Positions 8,121 to 16,860 of a DNA stretch of 64,000 nucleotides are shown one piece after another. The position numbers and the translations under genes are program-made. Source of the stretch: Paenibacillus glucanolyticus NBRC 15330 (GTDB lineage: Bacteria > Bacillota > Bacilli > Paenibacillales > Paenibacillaceae); contig NZ_BIMC01000008.1 of the NCBI RefSeq assembly GCF_004000885.1, positions 159,147-223,146 of the forward strand. Reading direction: 5' to 3'. The number at the start of each line of letters is the position of its first letter. The first letter of the stretch is position 1. The notes under the pieces are model-generated. The model did no database searches. It saw only the letters and a list, made by a program, of their open reading frames with translations, and was not told the origin of the DNA.

Positions 8121-8861
8121 ATGGAAGACCGAAAATTAACGGTACGTGCTGTAGAGCGGGCACTTGATATATTGATGTGTTTTACGAAAAATAATGAGCT
8201 TGCTCTGACGGAGATAGCCTCCCTTATCGGGTTGCATAAAAGCACGGTCCATCGACTGCTTACAACGCTGGAAGACCAAGGATTTGTGGTGCGGAACAAA
8301 GAGACGGAGAAATACCGGCTCGGCCTTAAAATATGGGAGCTGTCAATGCATCTGTCCCAGAGCGATGATCCTGCCATTCGCCTTCTTCCCGCGATGGAAG
8401 CGCTGCGGGACCGGCTGGGGGAAACCGTCAGCTTGTATCTGCGGGATGGCGCCGATCGGCTTCGCATCCAGGCGGTGCAGAGTAACCAGGGCATCCGGCG
8501 GGTCGCCCAGGTGGGAGTAAGACTGCCACTGTCGGTAGGCGCTTCCAGCAAGGTGCTGGTGGCCTTTGCGCCTGCGGTAGATCAGGAGGAGCTGCTGAAT
8601 GCGGCAGATTGGCCAGAGTCTGTTGATCGGGACGTGTACCGGCAGCAGCTCGCCGAAATTCTGGAGAAGGGGTACGCCATCAGCATTGAAGAGCGTGAGC
8701 CTGGAGCTGCCGCTGTATCGGTGCCGATTTTTGACCGGAACGGTCAAGTGGCGGCCGCGCTGTCGATGTCAGGGCCGGTCACCCGCCTCCCGGCGGATAC
8801 ACTTCGTGAACATGCGCCCGTCCTGATGGAAGCAGCGCGGGAAATGGGAATGATGATTTAA
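8121..8861 (+). CDS. IclR-family transcriptional regulator
   Basis: 246 residues. Residues about 7-68 form a winged helix-turn-helix (VERALDILMCF, then LTEIASLIGLHKSTVHRLLTTLEDQGFV). Residues about 80-245 are an IclR effector-binding domain with VGASSKVLVAF and the later ISIEEREPGAAAVSVPIFD. The family usually controls catabolic or central carbon genes in answer to small organic acids or sugars. No target gene stands next to it: the gene on the left faces away and the right side ends in a terminator, so it may act elsewhere. Its leader has a palindrome repeated at the aconitase gene, which makes acnA a candidate target. ATG 8121 has GAGGAGCAGG upstream. Confidence 0.9.
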   Translation: MEDRKLTVRAVERALDILMCFTKNNELALTEIASLIGLHKSTVHRLLTTLEDQGFVVRNKETEKYRLGLKIWELSMHLSQSDDPAIRLLPAMEALRDRLGETVSLYLRDGADRLRIQAVQSNQGIRRVAQVGVRLPLSVGASSKVLVAFAPAVDQEELLNAADWPESVDRDVYRQQLAEILEKGYAISIEEREPGAAAVSVPIFDRNGQVAAALSMSGPVTRLPADTLREHAPVLMEAAREMGMMI

Positions 8862-8910
8862 TTCATTCTATTTCGGAGTTGCGGACAGCATCACTATAAG
8901 TTATTGAATG

Positions 8911-8948
8911 ACCGGGCAGCTCCGAGTGATACAGCTGCCCGGTTATTT
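8911..8948 (+). terminator. Terminator after the IclR gene
   Basis: A perfect 11-bp stem (ACCGGGCAGCT 8911-8921 / AGCTGCCCGGT 8933-8943) is followed by TATTTT. Confidence 0.85.
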
Positions 8949-8949
8949 T

Positions 8950-9149
8950 ACATGAGATGAGAAAGCGTAAACTTCAAAGACTCCCCATCCTTATCTCTGA
9001 GAAGAAAAATGTCCGCTACAGGCGGTCTGTATTCTGAGGATATCATGGATAAACGTTACTCTTATATGATGAAAAAGCTTAAACGGAGAGTGGAAGGATG
9101 CATGGCGATAAGATGTGCAGGGTTTTGCCGGGAGCCCTTGCAAATATAC
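8950..9149. other. Intergenic stretch without a supported gene
   Basis: The gap between the IclR gene and the next gene is 361 bases. Apart from the two terminators, this part holds no frame with a convincing start that ends before the second terminator. A small RNA ending at 9192 is possible but I see no clear promoter. Confidence 0.5.
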
Positions 9150-9192
9150 AAAGAGATGACACCTGAGTTTAGACCAGGGCCATCTCTTTTTT
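9150..9192. terminator. Stem-loop terminator between converging units
   Basis: AAAGAGATG (9150-9158) pairs with CATCTCTTT (9181-9189), with an inner CCT/AGG stem. A T run follows on the plus strand; on the minus strand it lies just past the DUF1648 gene. The same AAAGAGATG stem arms recur in the terminator at 39037-39078. Confidence 0.75.
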
Positions 9193-9222
9193 CATTCTGG
9201 ATGATGAAGTAAGGGGATTAAA

Positions 9223-10320
9223 TTAAACCAGGAGCATGGTCAGCAGGGCAATCACGATCGGAACTGCAAGGAATAGCCAGGCTAACGGACTTGCTACGTT
9301 GATGGTCCAGCCAACGCCAAATCTTTTTTCCACAAAGAGAGCAGGGTCCTGCGGATTAAAATAGACGGAGCCGAGCTTCCAATACTTATCGTCATTGGCA
9401 CTATGAGTGGAGTGCGGAGTGTTGGGATCTCTCTTCAGCCGGCTTCCGCCTTGACCTGTTGTGAAGGATAACACCACTGCACCGAGGACAATCACCAACG
9501 GTATGGCTAAGCTGATGACCAGCAGCAATTCGGGATTCAGCTGTTCGATCATGTTGAGCTGGATCAAGGAGAACATCAGCACAAGCAGCAGACCAGCCAT
9601 CGTATTGAAGAAGGACCAACGGCGGCGGAAGATGGCGTTGCGCGCTGAGGAGCCCGCCGGATCTCCCGGATCGATCTGCTGTTTGCTGTTTAGGATGGAC
9701 CAATTGATCAACATGAAGATGAGGATCATGAATACCTGCATAATGTTGGGCAGCAGGACTACACCCCATGATTTGTCCGCATAGTTGATCACGCTGCCTT
9801 GAAAATCAAATTTCATGGGAATGGTATCTGGGATCTGGTCATAGTATTGGAAAATCCAGACGGTGCTGATGATGGTAATGACGGCATGAATGATAAACCA
9901 GCGGTTAGAGAGGACAAGCTTCTGCCTTCTGAAGTTGGTATCGATTGCCACGACCTGGCGTCCGGTTGTCGCAGGGGGAAGAGTGGCCTTGATCCCTTTC
10001 ATTTTGAAATGAAAGGTCAGGTTCAGGGCAAGTGAAGCAATGACGATTGCCGTGATGGAGCCGACAATAAGCCATTCGAACCCTGTGTTCCCAATCGATA
10101 ACAATCCGATCAGACAGGCGATCAAGATAAGGGCATAAATACCGCAGCTGATGGAAGCAAACTGCTTTCGCAGCCTGCGAAGGGCTTCGCTGTGGAACAT
10201 TTCTTCACTCACCGATACTCCAAAGCTAACTGTTTCCCTGGTGTAATAAGGCATAAAGGCAAGCAGTACAATAATCGGAATAATCATAAATACTAGAATC
10301 GAGGCTGATATCATAACCAT
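9223..10320 (-). CDS. DUF1648/DUF5808 multi-pass membrane protein (SdpI-related)
   Basis: 365 residues with about eight hydrophobic helices (near 5-23, 58-78, 82-102, 142-160, 190-210, 240-260, 265-287, 342-362). A DUF1648-type segment (YDQIPDTIPMKFDFQG, about 159-174) precedes the middle helices; a DUF5808-type segment (DDKYWKLGSVYFNPQDPALF, about 310-329) lies near the C-terminus. DUF1648 is the N-terminal part of the SdpI bacteriocin-immunity family, so a role in envelope stress or peptide resistance is possible but unproven. It overlaps the stop of the GntR gene by one base (TAATG), showing translational coupling. The GntR operator upstream very likely controls it. Confidence 0.82.
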   Translation of the reverse strand: MVMISASILVFMIIPIIVLLAFMPYYTRETVSFGVSVSEEMFHSEALRRLRKQFASISCGIYALILIACLIGLLSIGNTGFEWLIVGSITAIVIASLALNLTFHFKMKGIKATLPPATTGRQVVAIDTNFRRQKLVLSNRWFIIHAVITIISTVWIFQYYDQIPDTIPMKFDFQGSVINYADKSWGVVLLPNIMQVFMILIFMLINWSILNSKQQIDPGDPAGSSARNAIFRRRWSFFNTMAGLLLVLMFSLIQLNMIEQLNPELLLVISLAIPLVIVLGAVVLSFTTGQGGSRLKRDPNTPHSTHSANDDKYWKLGSVYFNPQDPALFVEKRFGVGWTINVASPLAWLFLAVPIVIALLTMLLV

Positions 10321-10718
10321 TACACATTCTCCTCCCCAGTCTGGGTGATCTCATTATGCATATCTCGTACGATCTGAAGCAGCTGTTCTTCGGATAAGCC
10401 CCTGCAGATGGCTTCAGCAATGATAGGTTTTAGATAGGCATTGCGTTTATCCTGATATTCGGGGGTAATGCCCGGCATGGTATCCGGCTGTATCACCACG
10501 CCTTTTTGCCTGTGTATCTGAATAAAGCCTTCCTGCTTCAGCAGCGTGTACGCTTTGTTAACGGTGTGGAGATTGATCCCGATGTCGGATGCCATGCTGC
10601 GAACCGAGGGCAGGGGATCGCCGGGCTTAAGGCTGCCGCTTGCAATGCCTTCGATAATCTGATTCATTAACTGGTTGTATATGGGGACATCGGACTGCAT
10701 ATCCAGTTGGATAATCAT
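10320..10718 (-). CDS. GntR-family regulator, YtrA subfamily
   Basis: 132 residues. The N-terminal 70 residues are a GntR winged helix-turn-helix: PIYNQLMNQIIEGIASGSLKPGDPLPSVR, then DIGINLHTVNKAYTLLKQEGFI. The short C-terminal tail (about 75-132) is helical and lacks the large effector domains of FadR/HutC types, which marks the YtrA subfamily. Such repressors commonly sit first in operons for ABC transporters or membrane proteins that respond to cell-envelope antibiotics. Here the single partner is the DUF1648 membrane protein, whose start overlaps this stop. A perfect palindrome overlapping the promoter immediately upstream indicates autoregulation. AGAGGTTCTCTT precedes ATG 10718. Confidence 0.92.
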   Translation of the reverse strand: MIIQLDMQSDVPIYNQLMNQIIEGIASGSLKPGDPLPSVRSMASDIGINLHTVNKAYTLLKQEGFIQIHRQKGVVIQPDTMPGITPEYQDKRNAYLKPIIAEAICRGLSEEQLLQIVRDMHNEITQTGEENV

Positions 10719-10741
10719 AAGAGAACCTCCGCATTCGTTGT

Positions 10742-10785
10742 AACTGTTATATATGTAGTATAACAGTTGGAACGTATGGTGTAAA
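10742..10785 (-). promoter_or_regulatory. Promoter and palindromic operator of the GntR operon
   Basis: On the minus strand TTTACA (10785-10780), 17 bases, TATACT (10762-10757). The perfect inverted repeat AACTGTTATA-N7-TATAACAGTT (10742-10768) covers the -10 box and the start point, the expected position for a repressor site. Confidence 0.8.
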
Positions 10786-10810
10786 GGTCAATCCGCAGTT
10801 TTTCATAAAC

Positions 10811-10866
10811 GAAAAAAAACGAGGACTGTCTTCACAATCTTGGGATTGGAAGGCGGTCCTCGTGTT
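10811..10866 (-). terminator. Terminator after the 51-residue gene
   Basis: ACGAGGAC (10819-10826) pairs with GTCCTCGT (10856-10863); on the minus strand eight T follow. A short TTTT also follows on the plus side. Confidence 0.8.
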
Positions 10867-10904
10867 TTCATTGCTCGATATGTAATGTAACAAGAGAGCG
10901 TGAC

Positions 10905-11060
10905 TTATCTCAGCTTGATATTCTTCTCTTTGATCTTTTGATTCAGAATCTCTTGAAATGTGACGGGTTTATCTGTCGAATCCTCTTTCTTCGGAGCCGT
11001 CACCGGCTGCGGCCGTTGATATTGATAATGGAACGAAGCCATCGTATGTATTTTGATCAT
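10905..11060 (-). CDS. Small protein of 51 residues, unknown function
   Basis: A short frame with a strong ribosome site (AGGAGGATCGTACCT, 11061-11075) before ATG 11060 and a strong terminator after the stop. The product begins MIKIHTMASFHYQYQRPQP, has a Pro/Lys/Asp-rich middle, and ends in an amphipathic basic helix (VTFQEILNQKIKEKNIKLR). No transmembrane segment or signal peptide is seen. Because start signal, frame and terminator fit together, I think it is real. I do not recognise the family; the end faintly recalls short motifs in flagellar-operon small proteins, but that is not enough for a name. It lies alone between the GntR operon and acnA. Confidence 0.65.
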   Translation of the reverse strand: MIKIHTMASFHYQYQRPQPVTAPKKEDSTDKPVTFQEILNQKIKEKNIKLR

Positions 11061-11172
11061 AGGTACGATCCTCCTAGATATGGATTTCCGGAATGTTTTC
11101 TACCATATAACCTTTCCGGCATCATTCGAAACGGAATTTCCAATATTCAGGAAAAAAGTACTGTGAAATGAA

Positions 11173-11208
11173 AAATCCCCATCATCCATTAGCGGATGAT
11201 GGGGATTT
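11173..11208 (-). terminator. Terminator after acnA
   Basis: A perfect 15-bp stem (11173-11187 with 11194-11208; 6-base loop) stands 34 bases past the acnA stop; TTTCATTT follows on the minus strand. Confidence 0.88.
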
Positions 11209-11241
11209 GTTCCTAAGGCTAAAGCGCCTAGATGAATTGTC

Positions 11242-13959
11242 TTATTGGTTCGATGCGATCATTTGACGAAGTACCGTTTGGAGGATACCTCCATTGTGGT
11301 AGTAGTCCACGTCCACCATGCTGTCGAGACGAGCGATAGCTTGGAACTCGAATTGAGTACCGTCTTCGCGTGTAACAACAACCGTCAATTCTTGACCTGG
11401 TTTCACATCGTTGCTGAGACCCAGGATATCAAATGTTTCCCGGCCGTTCAGCGCAAGGCTCTTCCAGCCATGACCTTCCTGGAACTGGAGCGGAAGCACA
11501 CCCATGCCTACGAGGTTGGAGCGGTGAATACGCTCGAAGCTCTCAGCCAGTACAGCTTTGACTCCGAGCAAATACGTACCTTTTGCCGCCCAGTCACGGG
11601 AGCTTCCTGTACCGTATTCTTTACCTGCAATAACAATCAGGTTCTGTCCGCCTGCTTGATAATTCATGGATGCATCATAGATGGACATGACTTCTTCAGT
11701 CGGCAAGTATGTGGTTACGCCGCCTTCCGTACCTGGAGCTACCTGGTTACGGATGCGGATGTTAGCGAAGGTACCGCGCATCATGACTTCGTGGTTACCG
11801 CGACGGGAGCCGTAGGAGTTGAAGTCTTTGCGTTCCACCTTGTGATCGCTCAGATATTTGCCTGCAGGACTGGACGGTGCAATGTTACCGGCTGGTGAGA
11901 TGTGGTCCGTTGTAACGGAATCACCCAAGAGAGCCAGCACACGCGCTTCCTTGATATCCTGAATGTCGTTCAGACCGTTGCCCAGGCTTTCAAAGAACGG
12001 CGGGTTCTGAATGTACGTGGATTGATCATCCCACTCATACAATTCGCCTTCAGGAACAGGAATCTTGTTCCAACGCTCGTTCGCTGTGAACACATTCTCG
12101 TATTTTTCACGGAAAGCGTCAGCGCTAAGGGACTGACCAATGGCTTCACGGATTTCAGCACTGGTTGGCCAGATGTCTTTCAAGTAAACTGGCTCATTGT
12201 TTGGATCGTAGCCGATCGGATCGTTCTGCAGGTCGATGTTCACGGTACCTGCCAGAGCGTAAGCAACAACCAGTGGCGGTGAGGCCAGGTAGTTGGCTTT
12301 GACCTGAGCATGCACACGTCCTTCGAAGTTACGGTTACCGGACAATACGGCAGCTACCGTCATGTCGTTATCGGTAATCGCTTCGCTTACTTCGTCCGGC
12401 AATGGACCGGAGTTACCGATGCAAGTTGCGCAGCCATAGCCTGCAACATAGAAGCCGAGAGCTTCCAGGTAGTGCAGAAGGTTGGACTTCTCAAGGTAGT
12501 CGGTTACGACAAGGGAGCCTGGAGTCAAGCTGCTCTTCACATAACCAGGTTTCTTCAGACCGCGTTCAACCGCTTTCTTGGCCAGGAGACCTGCACCCAG
12601 CATAACGCTTGGGTTAGATGTATTCGTACAGCTCGTGATGGCTGCGATAACAACTGCACCTGTGCCCATTTCGCTGGTAGAGCCGTCTTTATGACTGACC
12701 TTAACGGTTTCCGCGATTTTGTCATCGCTGAGCCCGTAGCCGCCTTTATCAATCGGTGTACGGATGATGTCGTTAAAGTTCTGCTTCATGTTGGTCAGTT
12801 CAATGCGGTCTTGTGGACGCTTCGGACCAGCCAAGCTCGGTACAACCGAAGCGAGATCCAATTCGATTACATCGGAGAACTCAGGGTCCGGCGTATCAGC
12901 CGTACGGAACATGTTTTGTGCTTTATAGTAGCTCTCCACGAGTTCAACCTGCTCATCGGTGCGGCCGGTGTTGCGCAGGTAAGCCAACGTCTCGCTATCA
13001 ACCGGGAAGAAACCGATGGTAGCGCCGTATTCCGGTGCCATGTTCGCAACGGTTGCACGGTCAGCCAGACTGATGTTGGCAAGACCAGGACCGTAGAATT
13101 CCACGAATTTGCCCACTACGCCTTTTTTGCGAAGAAGCTCGGTTACAGTGAGGGCAAGGTCGGTCGCCGTTGCGCCCTCTGACAGGCTGCCTGTCAGTTT
13201 GAAGCCGATAACTTCAGGTGTTACAAAATAAAGCGGTTGGCCGAGCATTCCGGCTTCTGCCTCGATGCCGCCTACGCCCCAGCCCACTACACCAAGACCG
13301 TTGATCATGGTTGTATGGGAATCGGTGCCTACGAGGGAATCAGGGAAGACGAGGGTTTCGCCGTCAACTGTCTTCGTAGCTGCTACGGAAGCCAGGTACT
13401 CCAGGTTAACCTGGTGAACGATACCTGTTCCGGGAGGAACCGCGCGGAAGTTGTTAAACGCCGTTTGAGCCCAGCGGAGGAAGCGGTAACGCTCTTCGTT
13501 ACGCTCAAATTCAACCTTCATATTATATTCAAGCGCTTGGTCGGTACCAAAAGCGTCAACCATGACGGAATGGTCGATAACGAGATCGACCGGAACGAGA
13601 GGGTTGATCTGTTTCGGGTCGCCGCCGGATTTTTTAACGGTGTCGCGCATGGCTGCAAGATCCACGACAACCGGAACACCGGTGAAGTCCTGCAATACGA
13701 TACGGGCAGGGATGAACGGAATTTCCTTGTTGTTGTCGCGTGCTTCATTCCACGTGGACAAAAGTTTTACATGATCCTCGGTAATGGCGCGTCCGTCAAA
13801 TTGACGTACGGCCGCTTCCAGCAGTACCCGAATGGAGAAAGGAAGCTTGGATACACTTCCGTATCCTTGCTCTTCGAGCGCCTGCAGGCTGAAATAACGG
13901 TAATTTTTACCGCCCACCTCTAGGTTGCGAGAGATGGAGAATTGATCCTTTGCTGGCAT
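11242..13959 (-). CDS. acnA: Aconitate hydratase
   Basis: 905 residues from ATG 13959, where AAGGAGG lies upstream; a frame from 13980 adds 7 residues that contain this ribosome site. It isomerises citrate to isocitrate in the TCA cycle using a [4Fe-4S] cluster. The three cluster ligands are Cys444 (TSCTNTSNP) and Cys510/Cys513 ([10 protein letters not shown]). SRDWAAKG in the C-terminal swivel domain carries active-site residues. The length matches the AcnA/IRP1 class; in Bacillus this protein can also bind RNA. The leader on the minus strand has a good promoter (14066-14094), a cre-like sequence overlapping it, and a palindrome (14023-14041) identical in core to that before the IclR gene. 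Confidence 0.97.
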   Translation of the reverse strand: MPAKDQFSISRNLEVGGKNYRYFSLQALEEQGYGSVSKLPFSIRVLLEAAVRQFDGRAITEDHVKLLSTWNEARDNNKEIPFIPARIVLQDFTGVPVVVDLAAMRDTVKKSGGDPKQINPLVPVDLVIDHSVMVDAFGTDQALEYNMKVEFERNEERYRFLRWAQTAFNNFRAVPPGTGIVHQVNLEYLASVAATKTVDGETLVFPDSLVGTDSHTTMINGLGVVGWGVGGIEAEAGMLGQPLYFVTPEVIGFKLTGSLSEGATATDLALTVTELLRKKGVVGKFVEFYGPGLANISLADRATVANMAPEYGATIGFFPVDSETLAYLRNTGRTDEQVELVESYYKAQNMFRTADTPDPEFSDVIELDLASVVPSLAGPKRPQDRIELTNMKQNFNDIIRTPIDKGGYGLSDDKIAETVKVSHKDGSTSEMGTGAVVIAAITSCTNTSNPSVMLGAGLLAKKAVERGLKKPGYVKSSLTPGSLVVTDYLEKSNLLHYLEALGFYVAGYGCATCIGNSGPLPDEVSEAITDNDMTVAAVLSGNRNFEGRVHAQVKANYLASPPLVVAYALAGTVNIDLQNDPIGYDPNNEPVYLKDIWPTSAEIREAIGQSLSADAFREKYENVFTANERWNKIPVPEGELYEWDDQSTYIQNPPFFESLGNGLNDIQDIKEARVLALLGDSVTTDHISPAGNIAPSSPAGKYLSDHKVERKDFNSYGSRRGNHEVMMRGTFANIRIRNQVAPGTEGGVTTYLPTEEVMSIYDASMNYQAGGQNLIVIAGKEYGTGSSRDWAAKGTYLLGVKAVLAESFERIHRSNLVGMGVLPLQFQEGHGWKSLALNGRETFDILGLSNDVKPGQELTVVVTREDGTQFEFQAIARLDSMVDVDYYHNGGILQTVLRQMIASNQ

Positions 13960-14022
13960 AGATGAACCTCCTTGAGTCATTTCATTTGATCTTATTATGA
14001 CGATCTGAGTTAAACCTTTTGT

Positions 14023-14041
14023 GGTTTCACTAGATGAAACC
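14023..14041. promoter_or_regulatory. Palindrome GGTTTCA-CTAGA-TGAAACC in the acnA leader
   Basis: A perfect 7-5-7 inverted repeat about 17-35 bases downstream of the expected acnA transcription start. The inner 6-5-6 core is the same as at 8085-8101. A protein bound here would act as a roadblock, so repression of acnA is the natural guess. Confidence 0.6.
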
Positions 14042-14065
14042 TGATTTCATAAATTAACTAACTTA

Positions 14066-14094
14066 AGTATAACGTTTTCAACTCGCCGCGTAAA
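14066..14094 (-). promoter_or_regulatory. acnA promoter
   Basis: On the minus strand TTTACG (14094-14089), 17 bases, TATACT (14071-14066). The spacer and -10 box contain TGAAAACGTTATAC (14080-14067), which fits the cre consensus at 12 of 14 positions. Confidence 0.65.
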
Positions 14095-14275
14095 GCATTT
14101 TTTATAGAAGAAACGTATTTCAAAACCGTGAAAATTCGCCCGTTTTTTAAGCTGACACGGCTGCCCTGATTCAGTGTTTCTGTATTCTCTTTACCGAAGT
14201 TCATAGCCTGAAGATTTGCTTCATATAGTTGTGATAGGGAACTGCGTGAAAGGCAAGGTCAGAGGAGGAGAGAAG

Positions 14276-15298
14276 ATGAACAGTCTGAAGCAAGCAGAGA
14301 AGCCATGGAAGCAAGCTTTATATATTTACGTCAATCAATATAACCAAAATCGCGTGGACTATTCTTCAGGCCTGAAAGAGCAAATTGTAGCAGATCTGAA
14401 TTTCCTGGTAGAGAGAGGAGAAAGGCAGTTCCGACTGCAGTCATGGTACGAGTTGCGCGAAGCAACCCCGCTAAAGAGCGAGACTCGTGCACGGCTCCAG
14501 CGTGTACTCAGAGAGACGGAGGATGACGTTGTTGCCGATGTAAGGCTTCACAGCGTGTTCTATTATGAGAAAAGAGGCATGACGCACCGTGAGGACACGG
14601 TGTCACGGGAGCGGCTGACGCTGATCCGTGATGGGGAAGCCTGGCTGATCGTTGGCATTGAACGTCTGCAGGACGAACGCCATCCCTTGCAAAGAACCGA
14701 TGCTTCGTTCACAGGCCAGGACTCGGCTGGAAGAGAACCGTCCACTCCATTCATGAATGGTCGTGTTTACTCGGCTGGCAGCAGTCCGCGGTCCGGTCGA
14801 TACGAGCGTGAAGCCGCTGCTGCTTATGCCGACAGGTGGTGGGATTCCGGCAATCCGGAGTTTGAAGAATTTGACGTGGATTGCACCAATTATATCTCCC
14901 AGTGCCTCTTTGCAGGTAAAGCCCCAATCCTCTATACTGGTAAAAGAGAAACGGGATGGTGGTACAAGGGGTATGTAAGCAAACGGGAATGGTGGAGTTA
15001 CAGCTGGGCGGTTTCGAACAGCTTCGCGCATTATTTGAACTCCAGTACCTCGGGACTGCGAGCCGAGCGGGTAGAACGGCCTGAGCAGCTGATGCTTGGG
15101 GATGTCATCGTGTATGATTGGGACGGTGATGGGGCGTTTCAGCACAGCACCATTGTGACAGCATTTGATGCTGGCGGTATGCCGCTGGTCAATGCTCATA
15201 CGGTATCAAGCCGTCATCGCTACTGGGACTACCGTGATTCCTACGCATGGAACGACAACACCGAGTATCGGTTTTACCATATACCCGATTATTTTTAA
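14276..15298 (+). CDS. Amidase_6-domain protein (putative amidase)
   Basis: 340 residues from ATG 14276 with AGAGGAGGAG upstream; the longer frame from 14216 includes that ribosome site. The N-terminal half (about 1-150) is a helical/beta domain of unknown role with many charged residues. The C-terminal half (about 170-340) matches the Amidase_6 pattern: YEREAAAAYADRWW, then DCTNYISQC with Cys203 as likely nucleophile, GWWYKGYVSKREWW, VYDWDGDG, and FQHSTIVT with His290. The family occurs mainly in spore-forming Bacillota and is thought to act on peptide or cell-wall bonds, without firm proof. No signal peptide is present, so a cytosolic or forespore role is possible. Confidence 0.82.
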   Translation: MNSLKQAEKPWKQALYIYVNQYNQNRVDYSSGLKEQIVADLNFLVERGERQFRLQSWYELREATPLKSETRARLQRVLRETEDDVVADVRLHSVFYYEKRGMTHREDTVSRERLTLIRDGEAWLIVGIERLQDERHPLQRTDASFTGQDSAGREPSTPFMNGRVYSAGSSPRSGRYEREAAAAYADRWWDSGNPEFEEFDVDCTNYISQCLFAGKAPILYTGKRETGWWYKGYVSKREWWSYSWAVSNSFAHYLNSSTSGLRAERVERPEQLMLGDVIVYDWDGDGAFQHSTIVTAFDAGGMPLVNAHTVSSRHRYWDYRDSYAWNDNTEYRFYHIPDYF

Positions 15299-15343
15299 GA
15301 TGACAGCATGTCATGCTGCAATACGGACAAGAGAGAGGTAAAC

Positions 15344-16438
15344 ATGGAACAGGATAAATTAACGGTTGGCTTGGTATACGGGGGAAAATCTGGCGAGCAT
15401 GAGGTGTCACTTTCCACGGCATTTGCAGTCATGAACGCTTTTGATTTTGATAAATACGAAATGATTCCTTTTTATATTTCGAAGCAGGGAACCTGGAGAA
15501 TCGGGAGCAAGCGATCAGCTCCGTTTAGCCAACTGGAGGATTTGAAGCTGGCCGAAGGGGAAGGGACGCAGACGGCTCTGAACGCTGTGTTCAGCAGGCT
15601 GTATGGTCAAGAAAATCAGGCAGTGGACATTATGTTTCCGCTGCTGCACGGAACGTTTGGCGAGGACGGGACCATTCAGGGATTGTTCGAAATGGCGGAC
15701 ATTCCTTACGTAGGCACCGGCGTGCTTGCATCGGCTGCAGGCATGGATAAAGTCGTGATGAAGAAGCTGTTCGCCCAAGCGGGATTACCGCAATGTGAAT
15801 ATTGTTACTTCAATCGCACGCAGTGGGAACAGGGGCAGTACAACGTGCTTAAGGACATCGAGGACAAACTCGGTTTCCCAAGCTTCGTCAAGCCGGCTAA
15901 CCTCGGCTCCAGCGTCGGCATCTCCAAGGCGAAGAACCGGGAGCAGCTCAAGTCGGCAATTGAATCCGCCCTCCGGTTCGATGACAAGATCATCGTGGAA
16001 GAGTTTGTGGATGCCCGTGAAGTGGAGGTCAGCGTGCTCGGCAATGATGAGCCGATGGCATCCGTTCCGGGTGAAATCGTGTCTTCCAGTGAATACTATG
16101 ACTATGCGGCCAAATATACGGACGGACAGTCACAGATGCAAATCCCGGCGGAGATCGAGCCGGATGTGGCTGATCGCCTGCGCGAGCTCGCGATTAACGC
16201 GTTCAAAGCGATTGAAGGCGGCGGAATCACTCGCGCGGACTTCTTTGTACGCCGCTCCGACGGCGCGATTCTGATCAATGAAGTGAATACGATGCCCGGC
16301 TTTACGCCGTTCAGCATGTATCCCCTTCTATGGCGGGAGACAGGCGTTTCCTACCGCGAGCTGCTCGACCGGATGATTGAGCTGGGGCTTGAGCGGTACA
16401 ACCGCAAGCAATCCTTGATTTATGAGAACCAGGCATAA
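15344..16438 (+). CDS. ddl: D-alanine--D-alanine ligase
   Basis: 364 residues from ATG 15344 (GAGAGGTA upstream; the frame is open 12 codons further but without a site). The enzyme joins two D-alanines with ATP to make the dipeptide end of peptidoglycan precursors. Evidence: the GGKSGEHEVSL start motif, the FPLLHGTFGEDGTIQG substrate loop, the ATP-grasp core KPANLGSSVGISKAK, and the late EVNTMPGFTPFSMYP metal/substrate motif. YDYAAKY (residues near 250) has Tyr at the position usual for D-Ala-D-Ala enzymes, against D-Ala-D-Lac types. It is 45 bases after the amidase gene, perhaps the same transcript; both could serve the cell wall. Confidence 0.95.
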   Translation: MEQDKLTVGLVYGGKSGEHEVSLSTAFAVMNAFDFDKYEMIPFYISKQGTWRIGSKRSAPFSQLEDLKLAEGEGTQTALNAVFSRLYGQENQAVDIMFPLLHGTFGEDGTIQGLFEMADIPYVGTGVLASAAGMDKVVMKKLFAQAGLPQCEYCYFNRTQWEQGQYNVLKDIEDKLGFPSFVKPANLGSSVGISKAKNREQLKSAIESALRFDDKIIVEEFVDAREVEVSVLGNDEPMASVPGEIVSSSEYYDYAAKYTDGQSQMQIPAEIEPDVADRLRELAINAFKAIEGGGITRADFFVRRSDGAILINEVNTMPGFTPFSMYPLLWRETGVSYRELLDRMIELGLERYNRKQSLIYENQA

Positions 16439-16470
16439 GCTAGCCGTTTTACAATAGGATACGATTGACC

Positions 16471-16505
16471 AGGGGGAGTCCGCGCTATTCATCACGGCTC
16501 CCCTT
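16471..16505 (+). terminator. Possible weak terminator after ddl
   Basis: AGGGGGAGTC (16471-16480) can pair over 10 positions with GGCTCCCCTT (16496-16505), including G-U pairs; a T-rich stretch follows only after several bases. Confidence 0.4.
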
Positions 16506-16542
16506 GAGTCTAATATTTTGGGATGAAAGGAAGATTCGAGAT

Positions 16543-16860
16543 ATGGGATTTCAAACCGAGTTCAATTCCGTTTGTAAGTTTAAGAGTGAGCAGGAGCTCT
16601 ACGAGCTGCTGGAATACGGCCGCGGCAAAATGCTGAAGGACGGACTGAGGGTGTTTCCGACAGGACAGAAGGTCATCGCCTATACGCCGGATAACCAGGC
16701 GGTAGCGATTGTCCTGATTACGGCATGTGTATCGGAGATTAATTTCCAGGGTCGTGAGGTAACCTCGGTTGAGCTGCAGCTGATCCGCAAATTGACGGAT
16801 GAGGAAGCACGCGTTCAGACCGCGCTCGCTCATGAGATGTTCTTCGGAGACCATGCATGA
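16543..16860 (+). CDS. Conserved hypothetical protein, coupled to uvsE
   Basis: 105 residues from ATG 16543 (AAAGGAAG upstream). It is a soluble alpha/beta protein starting MGFQTEFNSVCKFKSE, with a central hydrophobic strand (QAVAIVLITACVSEINF) and an acidic end (LTDEEARVQTALAHEM). No transmembrane or signal segment is seen. I do not recognise the family with confidence. Its stop overlaps the uvsE start (ATGA at 16857-16860), so the two genes are translationally coupled; that suggests, but does not show, a link to DNA repair. A longer frame from 16465 adds 26 residues with no ribosome site. Confidence 0.8.
   Translation: MGFQTEFNSVCKFKSEQELYELLEYGRGKMLKDGLRVFPTGQKVIAYTPDNQAVAIVLITACVSEINFQGREVTSVELQLIRKLTDEEARVQTALAHEMFFGDHA

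Noticed and set aside
9009..9212. 67-codon frame between the IclR and DUF1648 genes
   Set aside because: It reads through a terminator stem-loop and has no recognisable features.
12310..13182. 290-codon open frame opposite acnA, with several other long antisense frames in 11245-13923
   Set aside because: Shadow of the codon usage of acnA; no ribosome site and no family resemblance.
15304..15318. Palindrome CAGCATG-T-CATGCTG between the amidase gene and ddl
   Set aside because: One-base loop cannot make a useful hairpin, and no promoter is nearby to make it an operator.
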